Shown: positions 1 to 6,296 of the stretch, in pieces
Layout of the letters: the number at the start of each line of letters is the position of its first letter
Numbering within the stretch: position 1 is the first letter of the stretch
Source: CAZSPL01 sp964608735
GTDB lineage: Bacteria > JAJVIF01 > JAPKYR01 > CAZSPL01
NCBI GenBank assembly: GCA_964608735.1
Contig: CAZSPL010000075.1
Coordinates: 1 to 15,557, forward strand
Length of the DNA: 15,557 nucleotides
Reading direction: 5' to 3'
Translations under genes and position numbers: made by a program
Notes under the pieces: model-generated
What the model was told of the DNA's origin: nothing
What the model saw: only the letters and a program-made list of their open reading frames with translations
The model's database searches: none

Positions 1-405
1 GCGCACATCCGCTGACGGCACAACCGCAATGCCGCGCACGTCGTAACCCGTCAGCGTGGTCGGATTATCCAGCCCGATTTTCAGCTTGACATATTTCTGC
101 GCGGGTTTGAATTCGAGAATTGTGATCGCGATGCAGTCATCGCATCCCGGCGGCATCAGCCACGGAGTGACATCGTAGTGTGAGGCGGTTTTCCGGTTGG
201 GGATGAAGGTTGCTACGAGGGTTTCGGGATCGAACTCGATTCGCCCAATCGCGAGAATTTGCCTGTCGTAGCCGGGGTTGGTTGGATACGCGGAAAGGGA
301 ATCTGGCGGCGGTGCGGAAGCGCCGTCCGGCGTGTTCATGGCGGCGGATGAGCATCCCATCAATGCGAGGAGGAAAATAATCGTTAACCCGCGAAGTCCC
401 CTCAT
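1..405 (-). CDS. Putative lipoprotein, C-terminus beyond the window edge
   Basis: The frame is open from an ATG at 405 down to base 1, giving 135 residues with no stop, so only the N-terminal part is present. Residues 1-18 form a lipoprotein signal: basic start (MRGLRG), hydrophobic core (LTIIFLLAL) and a lipobox LMGC with Cys18 as the predicted lipidation site. A Pro/Ser/Ala-rich linker (about 19-40) follows, then a beta-rich domain from about residue 48 holding a CDDC cysteine pair (Cys88, Cys91) and the segment NPTTLTGYDVRGI near 114-126. The start is supported by an AAGGAGG ribosome binding site at 410-416. It should be exported and anchored in a membrane. I do not recognise the family of the mature domain and give no function. 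The repeat island begins directly upstream. Confidence 0.8.
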   Translation of the reverse strand, partial: MRGLRGLTIIFLLALMGCSSAAMNTPDGASAPPPDSLSAYPTNPGYDRQILAIGRIEFDPETLVATFIPNRKTASHYDVTPWLMPPGCDDCIAITILEFKPAQKYVKLKIGLDNPTTLTGYDVRGIAVVPSADVR

Positions 406-460
406 GGCGCCTCCTTGGTGCGTTTGTTGGCGTATCTAAGTTTACCACATACGGGGAAAA

Positions 461-525
461 GGGACAGTCACCTTGGAATTTGCGACAACGGGCAGCCGGG
501 GGTTTGGTGCCAAGGTGACTGTCCC
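461..525. repeat. 16-bp perfect inverted repeat, REP-like
   Basis: GGGACAGTCACCTTGG at 461-476 is repeated as its exact reverse complement at 510-525, separated by 33 bases. The GGGACAGTC core resembles REP-type palindromes that occur in many copies in some bacterial genomes, sometimes with RAYT (REP-associated tyrosine transposase) genes. No transposase is visible here. It sits upstream of the lipoprotein gene. Confidence 0.75.
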
Positions 526-553
526 TGAGCACGTGGCGTTTAAGTTGCTTTGG

Positions 554-571
554 CCCACACTAAAGTGTGGG
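554..571. repeat. Short hairpin, 8-bp perfect stem
   Basis: CCCACACT and AGTGTGGG flank a two-base AA centre. It is one of several unrelated palindromes packed into the gene-free stretch 406-1265. No T-tract follows on either strand, so it does not look like an intrinsic terminator. Confidence 0.55.
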
Positions 572-590
572 GTACCCTTCATGTCGGAGC

Positions 591-607
591 GCGAGCGTCC
601 CGCTCGC
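591..607. repeat. GGA-loop palindrome, copy 1
   Basis: GCGAGCG-TCC-CGCTCGC is a perfect 7-bp stem with a three-base loop. Read on the minus strand it is GCGAGCGGGACGCTCGC. It shares the GCGGGACGC core with copies at 837-853 and 880-896 but has different outer stem bases that still pair. Confidence 0.65.
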
Positions 608-621
608 ATGCGGGCAAGGCT

Positions 622-813
622 GGGCCTGTTGAAAAAGTGGCAATTACTGCTTCAAGAACAAGGAAGTAGATTATCTGGTAGCCCCGGGTTGGCCGCCTCC
701 TTCTGAATCACTTATAAATGGCGGCCTACCCGGGGTAGGAGCCAATTGATTTCATGGAAACAGGATGGCTCCAACCCCGGGCTACCAGAAATATCTACTT
801 TTTCAACAGCCCC
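622..813. repeat. Nested imperfect inverted-repeat element of about 190 bp
   Basis: Outer arms at 622-638 and 799-813 share CTGTTGAAAAAGT in opposite orientation. Next in, about 28 bp at 665-692 (containing CTGGTAGCCCCGGGTTGG) is matched, with a one-base indel and few mismatches, by the reverse complement of 771-799. Inside, GGCCGCC at 691-697 pairs with GGCGGCC at 720-726, and 732-743 pairs with 767-778 (11 of 12). Three copies of a CCCGGG-centred arm therefore allow alternative hairpins. No ORF with a ribosome binding site lies inside. It could be a MITE-like or REP-derived element; I see no target-site duplication. Confidence 0.65.
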
Positions 814-836
814 AAGGCTGCCCGCGGTCCCAGAAG

Positions 837-853
837 GCAGGCGGGACGCCCGC
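837..853. repeat. GGA-loop palindrome, copy 2
   Basis: GCAGGCG-GGA-CGCCCGC is a 7-bp stem with one A:C mismatch and the same GGA loop as the other two copies. It lies just outside the 622-813 element and 27 bases before copy 3. Confidence 0.6.
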
Positions 854-879
854 ACCACAATGGGCAAGGGGGTTTCCAT

Positions 880-896
880 GCAGGCGGGACGCCTGC
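880..896. repeat. GGA-loop palindrome, copy 3
   Basis: GCAGGCG-GGA-CGCCTGC is a perfect 7-bp stem. A further outer pairing is possible between GGTT at 871-874 and AACC at 898-901. Compared with copy 1, two stem positions differ on both arms so that pairing is kept. Confidence 0.65.
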
Positions 897-924
897 GAAC
901 CATCGCTCCATCATCATTAAACTA

Positions 925-953
925 TTTTCAACGCAGGAAAATCGCGGTATAAT
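925..953 (+). promoter_or_regulatory. Candidate sigma-70 promoter, distal, upstream of rny
   Basis: TTTTCA at 925-930 (4 of 6 matches to the -35 consensus), a 17-base spacer and a perfect TATAAT at 948-953. The next plus-strand gene starts only at 1266, so a transcript from here would carry a leader of about 300 bases including the hairpins at 995-1070 and 1186-1243, or could end early as a small RNA. Inferred from sequence only. Confidence 0.4.
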
Positions 954-994
954 TGTCCCCGGGGATAATATCGCCTTTACGATGCCGCTTGGCT

Positions 995-1070
995 ATGCGG
1001 CACGTGTGGCGTTTGCCATGCTATGAAGCACGCGGTTTCGGCGTGCAAAAAAATGGCAAACGTGTCGCAT
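995..1070. repeat. Long interrupted hairpin with inner stem
   Basis: The outer arms ATGCGGCACG (995-1004) plus TTTGCCAT (1012-1019) pair with ATGGCAAA (1053-1060) plus CGTGTCGCAT (1061-1070). This leaves a seven-base bulge on the left and one mismatch. The loop holds a second stem, GCACGC (1028-1033) with GCGTGC (1041-1046). A run of seven A follows the inner stem, so it is not a plus-strand terminator. It may be a palindromic mobile repeat or structured RNA. Confidence 0.6.
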
Positions 1071-1103
1071 TAAGAAGGATATTATTTCATTAAGGGGGGA
1101 TAG

Positions 1104-1157
1104 AGGCGTGTCTGAATGTCGAGGGGATTGAGGCGTGTCTGAATGTCGAGGGGATTG
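1104..1157. repeat. Tandem duplication of a 27-base unit
   Basis: Bases 1104-1130 and 1131-1157 are identical 27-base units beginning AGGCGTGTCT and ending GGGGATTG. There are exactly two copies with no spacer. It lies just upstream of the proximal candidate promoter of rny. It could be replication slippage or a pair of binding sites. Confidence 0.85.
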
Positions 1158-1161
1158 AACC

Positions 1162-1191
1162 TTGTCAACTAATATAAATCTTTTTTATACC
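1162..1191 (+). promoter_or_regulatory. Candidate proximal promoter of rny
   Basis: TTGTCA at 1162-1167 (5 of 6), an 18-base AT-rich spacer and TATACC at 1186-1191 (4 of 6). Transcription would start near 1198 and give a leader of about 68 bases. The -10 element overlaps the left arm of the inverted repeat at 1186-1243. Confidence 0.5.
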
Positions 1192-1243
1192 GTCGCGTTC
1201 ACATAAATGCGTCCGCGCATAGGCGCGTGGCGCGCACGGTATA
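1186..1243 (+). promoter_or_regulatory. Inverted repeat in the rny leader or promoter
   Basis: TATACCGTCGCG at 1186-1197 is matched by the reverse complement of 1231-1243 with a single extra base. Inside is a small hairpin, ATGCG-TCCG-CGCAT at 1207-1220. The right arm ends six bases before the GGAGG ribosome binding site (1250-1254). It could be an operator, or, on transcripts from the distal promoter, a leader hairpin next to the ribosome binding site. Confidence 0.45.
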
Positions 1244-1265
1244 CACCATGGAGGTGTTAAGATAA

Positions 1266-2837
1266 ATGTTTGCGCCGTTGTTAGCAGCCGTTCCTCCGGG
1301 AGTGGCTCTTGCGGGATGGATTGTCGGATTTTTTATCTTCGGATTCGCAGTCGCATGGTTGTTCAGATCACTCGTTTGGGACAAGAGCAGAATCGATTCG
1401 GCTAATAAAAAGGCCGAGAGGATTGTAGAAGACGCAATAAAAGAGGGGGAACTGAAGAAGAAGGATATCCTTCTCGACGCTCAGACCGAGGCCGACAAGA
1501 GGCAGAAGGAAGCGGACAGGGATATCCAGAGGAAGCAGAAGGAGATCGAGCGCGAGCGCATCAAGGTCCAGCGCGAGCTTGAAAAGCTCGAAAAACGCAA
1601 CGACCAGTCGCAGAAGCGGCTCGACAATATCGACAAGAAGGAAAAGCGCCTCATCCTGCAGGAAGAGGAGCTTACCGCAAAGATCGACGAGCAGATAAAG
1701 GAACTCGAAAGAATCTCCGGGCTCACGATCGACCAGGCAAAGGAACTTCTGCTTCAAAGGGTTGACCGCGATCTCGATGCCGAATACGCAAAGAAGATCC
1801 AGGAATACAAAACCCAGCTGAAAGAGGAAGAGAACAAGATCGCCAAGAAGATCGTCACCCTGGCGATCCAACGTACCGCCGTCGACCACGTAGCCGAGAC
1901 CACGACATCGGAGGTCAAGCTCCCCTCGGACGACATGAAGGGACGCATCATCGGCCGTGAAGGACGGAACATCCGCACGTTCGAAACGCTGACGGGTGTC
2001 GAGGTAATCATCGACGATACGCCGGAAGCGGTCGTGCTCAGCGCGTTCGACCCGGTGCGCCGGGCCATCGCCAAGCTTGCACTGGAAAAGCTGATCCAGG
2101 ATGGCCGGATCCACCCGTCGCGTATCGAGGAGATGGTGGACAAGGCCAAGAAGGAGATCGACAATTCCATCAAGGAAGCTGGGCAGCAGGCGGTGCTCGA
2201 AGTGGGCATCGGCGATGCCGCCCCCGAGATGATCCGGCTTCTCGGACGACTGAGGTACCGGACATCATACGGGCAGAATATCCTCAAGCACGCGATGGAA
2301 GTTGCGTTTCTCACGGGCAATCTCGCCAGCGAACTCGGCACCAACCCGATCCTCGCGCGGCGATGCGGCCTGTTCCACGACATCGGGAAAGCCGTGGATC
2401 ACGAGATCCAGGGCACGCACGCGTCTATCGGCGCGGAACTCGCGCGCAAGTACAAGGAGCCGAAGGGCGTCGTGCACGCGATAGCGGCCCACCATGCCGA
2501 GATCGAGCAGCGCACCATCGAGGCTGTTCTCGTACAGGCCGCCGACGCCATCAGCGCGGCGCGTCCGGGAGTACGGGGCGAGACCCTCGAAAGCTACTTC
2601 CGCAGGCTGGCGCAGCTCGAAACACTGGCGCAGTCGTTCGACGGCGTCGAGAAGTGCTTCGCCATCCAGGCAGGACGCGAGATTCGCATCATGGTCATCC
2701 CGGATGAAGTCGATGACGCCACCGCGCCTCTCCTGGCGAGGAAGATAGCAAGCAGGATAGAGGACGAACTCGACTATCCCGGGCAGATAAAGGTGACGCT
2801 CATACGCGAGATGAGGGTACAGGAGATAGCCAAGTAG
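1266..2837 (+). CDS. rny: Ribonuclease Y
   Basis: A membrane-anchored endoribonuclease that begins decay of many mRNAs in bacteria using RNase Y. The 523 residues match the usual length of about 520. In order: an N-terminal transmembrane helix (about 12-36), a long charged coiled coil rich in Lys, Glu and Arg (about 40-200), a KH RNA-binding domain with the loop IIGREGRN (228-235), and an HD metal-dependent phosphohydrolase domain with HD at 371-372, His342, the HH pair 409-410 and Asp427 as likely metal ligands. All family landmarks are present. GGAGG at 1250-1254 supports the start. The gene stands alone: repeats and candidate promoters lie upstream and an intrinsic terminator downstream. 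A palindrome close to the ribosome binding site hints at regulation of its own leader, which is inference. Confidence 0.97.
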   Translation: MFAPLLAAVPPGVALAGWIVGFFIFGFAVAWLFRSLVWDKSRIDSANKKAERIVEDAIKEGELKKKDILLDAQTEADKRQKEADRDIQRKQKEIERERIKVQRELEKLEKRNDQSQKRLDNIDKKEKRLILQEEELTAKIDEQIKELERISGLTIDQAKELLLQRVDRDLDAEYAKKIQEYKTQLKEEENKIAKKIVTLAIQRTAVDHVAETTTSEVKLPSDDMKGRIIGREGRNIRTFETLTGVEVIIDDTPEAVVLSAFDPVRRAIAKLALEKLIQDGRIHPSRIEEMVDKAKKEIDNSIKEAGQQAVLEVGIGDAAPEMIRLLGRLRYRTSYGQNILKHAMEVAFLTGNLASELGTNPILARRCGLFHDIGKAVDHEIQGTHASIGAELARKYKEPKGVVHAIAAHHAEIEQRTIEAVLVQAADAISAARPGVRGETLESYFRRLAQLETLAQSFDGVEKCFAIQAGREIRIMVIPDEVDDATAPLLARKIASRIEDELDYPGQIKVTLIREMRVQEIAK

Positions 2838-2864
2838 AATTCAGGGGCGTCTCATTTGGAAATT

Positions 2865-2892
2865 AAACGCGGCTCGATGCCGCGTTTTTTTC
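2865..2892 (+). terminator. Intrinsic terminator after rny
   Basis: AAACGCGGC (2865-2873), loop TCGAT, GCCGCGTTT (2879-2887) and a run of T to 2891. It lies 28 bases after the rny stop and separates rny from the FapA genes. Confidence 0.92.
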
Positions 2893-2982
2893 CGTTCTTA
2901 TTGCATTTCATTGCGGTTGTTTAAGTCATAACAATCCCATTAATAATCGCGGCGATATATAAAAGATATTACATGTGAGGAA

Positions 2983-4633
2983 ATGACGGAAACAGTACTG
3001 AAGAAATACTTTATCTTCCACGAGAATGATGAAGCTTACATCATCATAAACGCGCGCGTGGATGAAATCGACGACGAACTCATCGAAACGATGGCCGCGC
3101 ACGAGGCGATCATTCCGTACNNNNNNNNNNGGCATCGACGGCGCTGTCACGAAAAACATCGGGAGCCTTCTGCGTAGAGGCGGCCTGGGTGAGCCGATAC
3201 TCCTCGGCCGTTTAAGCAGCGATGACGCATCGGATACCGCGGAGCAGAAGGATGCCGTGGCGGTACTGAAGCAGCGGCCAGGCGAAGATGGCTGCCCGTA
3301 CGAACTGGATGTCATCGACGACGGGATGTTCGCGTTCCTGCTGGTGAAGGACGGCGTTGAATCGATCGATGAAGGTTCGATAAGGGAGTACCTCGACGCG
3401 AATGGCGTGGTGTGTGGAGTCTTCGAAGAAAACATCACGAGTCTTGTTGATAATTTCCCCGCCCTGCGGCTGATTCTCGTCGCAAACGGGTCGCCGCCGG
3501 TTAATGGCCGCGATGCCGAGCTCAGGCGGGTGAAGGAAATCAAGACCGATCTCACGCCTGCCAGGCTTGCGCACGGCGTGGTGGATTTCAAGCGGCTGAA
3601 TCTCATATCCACGGTGAAGAAGGGGGATATGATCCTCGAGCGGATCCCTCGTGTCAGCGGGCAGGATGGAATGGACATCTACGGCCAGACGCTGGAAGCC
3701 TACGCCGGCAAGGATGTCACGATAACGCGTGGGGAGAATACATACCTGAGCATCGACGGCAACACCTTGCATGCGTCTGATGAGGGGTTCATATTTATCG
3801 AGGGGGACGGTTCCATCGCGGTGAGGGCGATATATAACGTCGAGCGGGATGTCGACTATCACACCGGGCATGTGGAATACAAGGGGGACATTATCGTGCG
3901 CGGTGATGTCCGTTCGGGATTCAATGTCATAGCCGGGGGAGATGCGCACATACAGGGGACGATCGAGAACAGCAAGATCCACGCGGAGAGGAATGTGAAT
4001 ATATCGGGCGGAGTGAGGTCATCGGGCGGCGCGATACTTACCGCCGGGTGCAATATCAATGTCGGTTTCATCGAGAATACCAAGCTCGTGGCGGGCTCCG
4101 ATATAACGATAAACAGCGATGCGATGAATTCGGATATCACGGCCGCCGGCTGCGTGGAGGTAAGGAGCCGGAAGGGCAGGATAATCGGCGGGTCGGTTAT
4201 CGCGGGTGAATGGATCGCCGCGCACCTGATAGGCGGGAAAGCGGGCAGCGTGATCGATATCAATTTCGAGCCGCGGGGCTGGGAGAAGATGGTCGAGGAG
4301 TTCAAGAACATAGACAAGTATATCGGCGAGATTTACGCCGCCCCTAACATGGATTCCGCGACGAAACAGAAGGTCCTCGATAACCTGAAATCGCGACGTG
4401 CCGCGCGTGCGAAGGAGATCAACCACCTGTTCCGGTTCTGTTTCCTCACCACGCATTCGCTCGAATCGCCCGTACGCGTCAGGTTCGGCGGAGAGGTTCT
4501 GATAGTGCCTCCCACGGGCAGACCTGTAACAGCGGCATTCGAGAATTTGAAGATAAAGCTTGTCGAGCGCTATGTGAGCGAGCGGGAGAGGGACGGCATT
4601 CGCCGCAAGACCCGGCAGGAGAATGAAGAGTAG
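2983..4633 (+). CDS. FapA/DUF342-family beta-helix protein, copy 1, interrupted by assembly gap
   Basis: A single gene split artificially by the N run. Codons 1-46 (2983-3120) read in one frame and 500 codons (3131-4630) in another, because 10 N were inserted where the true gap must be a multiple of three. The product is about 546 residues plus whatever the gap hides, close to the 536 of its neighbour. It starts MTETVLKKYFIF, like the paralogue MAKQDLKKYFIF, which supports this ATG. The ribosome site GTGAGG lies only two bases from it, unusually close. The middle and end carry the FapA signature: RGDVRSGFN near 3898, then repeated GG, AGG and AGC turns to about 4250 that predict a right-handed beta-helix, then a short helical segment and a C-terminal beta region. 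In Vibrio vulnificus, FapA is linked to polar flagellum assembly. No flagellar gene is seen here, so the role is open. Confidence 0.88.
3121..3130. other. Assembly gap (10 N)
   Basis: Ten N inside the first FapA-type gene. The flanking reading frames join only if the true length is a multiple of three. Alignment with the downstream paralogue between LKKYFIF and the GEPILLG/GDVITIG segment gives 53 versus 51 residues with nothing in the gap, so few or no codons are probably missing. Confidence 0.95.
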
Positions 4634-4667
4634 CCGGGGCGCGGATACGTCGCTAATGGGGATATAA

Positions 4668-6278
4668 ATGGCGAAGCAGGATCTGAAAAAATATTTCATC
4701 TTCCAGGACGGGAATTTCATCCGCATGGTTGTCAACGCGCAGTCGGAGGACTTCGACGGCGACACCATGATAGACATAGACGGGGAGATCAAAGCCCGGG
4801 GATTCAGCGCGGCTGTGAAGGACGACATCTTACATCTCATCAGTTGCAGCGACCCCGGCGACGTGATTACCATCGGCGCCTTCGACGCGGAGGAGCATGA
4901 CGAGACCGGCGAGATTGCATCGCGCATAGCCGCGCTCGATCCATCGCACGCAAACGACCTGCCTTTCGAGATCGAGCTCTTCAGGGACAACCTCGTGGCG
5001 ACGATCAAGGTCAAGAAAGGCCCGCGCGAGATATCGGAAAACCAGGTTTACGAGTTTCTGAGAGGGATCGGCATTGAGCACGGGATAATCGACGGCAATG
5101 TAAAAACCCTTGCGAAGAAGTTCCCCTATGTGCAGCAGATAAAGATCGCCGAAGGCACCGCCCCGGTGCCGGGGCAGGACGCGAAGGTCGAGCTCGTGCA
5201 GTCTATTAAAACCGACCTGAAGCCGGCAACGCGGCGGAACGGCACTGCCGATTTCAAGAAGCTGAACCTCATCTCGCCGATAAGGGAAGGGGATATCATC
5301 CAGATACGGACTCCGCCAACGCAACCACGGGCGGGTCTCGATGTTTTCGGCAAACCAATCCCGGGCAGGGAAGGCCGGGATATCAAGCTCAAGAAGGGAA
5401 AGAATACAGAGATAAGCGATGACGGCTGCCTTTTAATAGCGACCGATGAAGGCTTCCTCTACCTCGGCACCGGTAACCGTGTCAACGTGAGAGACGTGTA
5501 TATCGTCACTGGCGATCTTGACTATCGTTACGGGACGGTTGAATACAAGGGGGATATAGTTATCAAGGGGGATATCCGTACGGGGTTCAATGTCTATGCC
5601 GGTGGCAACGTATATGTCCACGGCTCGGTGGAGGATTCGATTATCGAGGCGGCGGGGATCCTGAGCATCGATGGCGGCGTCCGGGCGTCCGGCAAGGCGA
5701 TCCTCCGGGCGGGCGGCGATGTCAGGGTCAACTTCATCGAGAACTGCAGGGTGGAGAGCCTCCGCAACATCTACATCAACCGCGAAGCTATCAACTGCAA
5801 CATCAGGGCGGGCGGACATGTCGAAGTGCTCTGGAAGGACGGGCGTATCGTGGGCGGGGATATCGTAGCGGGGCGATGGATCGCCTCCCCCACTCTCGGC
5901 TCCGATATGGGCGGGCCGTTCGAGCTCGCGCTGGAGCCGCCGGGATGGGACAAGCATTTCAATAAGCTCTCGAGTATCGATGAAAAACTGAAATTTGTAA
6001 GCATGAACCGCCAGTATACACAGGAGCAGAAAACGGCCCTGCAGGCCGGTTTGTTGAATCAGAGGGAGATGGCGGCGCAAAATATCGAAGGGCTCTTCGA
6101 GAGATCCTTCATATCGGCGAAGGCCTACAGGTCTCCCGTAAATATCCGCTTCGGCAATTTCTCAGTCAAGGTCAGGAGCAACATCGGCCCCATGACTTAC
6201 CGCTATGACAAGATGGAAGTCACATCGGTCGAAAGCTTCGTCGATGAAAAAGTGCGCGAGAAACTTCGCAAGTTGTAA
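4668..6278 (+). CDS. FapA/DUF342-family beta-helix protein, copy 2
   Basis: 536 residues, clearly paralogous to the gene 34 bases upstream along its whole length. The FapA N-terminal region covers roughly 1-285, with the shared segment KTDLKPATRRNGTADFKKLNLIS near 181-203 (copy 1 has KTDLTPARLAHGVVDFKRLNLIS). A beta-helix at about 286-415 shows regular turns such as KGDIRTGFN (300-308), AGG (311-313), DGGVRASGKA (335-344), AGG (348-350 and 381-383) and GRIVGGDIVAGRWIA. A charged helical stretch (about 425-475) and a C-terminal beta region follow. No signal peptide or membrane helix is visible, so it should be cytoplasmic. A weak GGGGA ribosome site at 4655-4659 precedes the ATG. It is probably cotranscribed with copy 1. 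Proteins of this family also occur in non-flagellated bacteria, so a scaffold or localisation role is possible but unproven. Confidence 0.9.
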   Translation: MAKQDLKKYFIFQDGNFIRMVVNAQSEDFDGDTMIDIDGEIKARGFSAAVKDDILHLISCSDPGDVITIGAFDAEEHDETGEIASRIAALDPSHANDLPFEIELFRDNLVATIKVKKGPREISENQVYEFLRGIGIEHGIIDGNVKTLAKKFPYVQQIKIAEGTAPVPGQDAKVELVQSIKTDLKPATRRNGTADFKKLNLISPIREGDIIQIRTPPTQPRAGLDVFGKPIPGREGRDIKLKKGKNTEISDDGCLLIATDEGFLYLGTGNRVNVRDVYIVTGDLDYRYGTVEYKGDIVIKGDIRTGFNVYAGGNVYVHGSVEDSIIEAAGILSIDGGVRASGKAILRAGGDVRVNFIENCRVESLRNIYINREAINCNIRAGGHVEVLWKDGRIVGGDIVAGRWIASPTLGSDMGGPFELALEPPGWDKHFNKLSSIDEKLKFVSMNRQYTQEQKTALQAGLLNQREMAAQNIEGLFERSFISAKAYRSPVNIRFGNFSVKVRSNIGPMTYRYDKMEVTSVESFVDEKVREKLRKL

Positions 6279-6296
6279 CCAGGCTTGATTAATATC

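Noticed and set aside
137..532. 131-residue minus-strand open frame overlapping the left-edge lipoprotein
   Set aside because: It runs in another frame over the lipoprotein start and through the 461-525 repeat, has an Arg/Pro-rich composition, and lacks a ribosome site. The edge-truncated lipoprotein has a lipobox and a strong ribosome site.
473..1026. Several short plus- and minus-strand open frames in the repeat island
   Set aside because: They cross hairpins and inverted repeats, have no ribosome sites and show no recognisable protein features.
1028..1051. Hairpin followed by an A-run, considered as a terminator
   Set aside because: The T-run lies on the wrong side of the stem for the minus strand, and the plus strand has A rather than T after the stem.
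1104..1157. Two-unit repeat considered as a CRISPR remnant
   Set aside because: The units abut with no spacer, there are only two of them, and no cas gene is present.
2917..2947. Possible promoter for the FapA pair (TTGTTT, then AATAAT after 19 bases)
   Set aside because: The -35 matches only half the consensus and the spacer is long. A promoter is expected here because of the rny terminator, but I cannot fix it.
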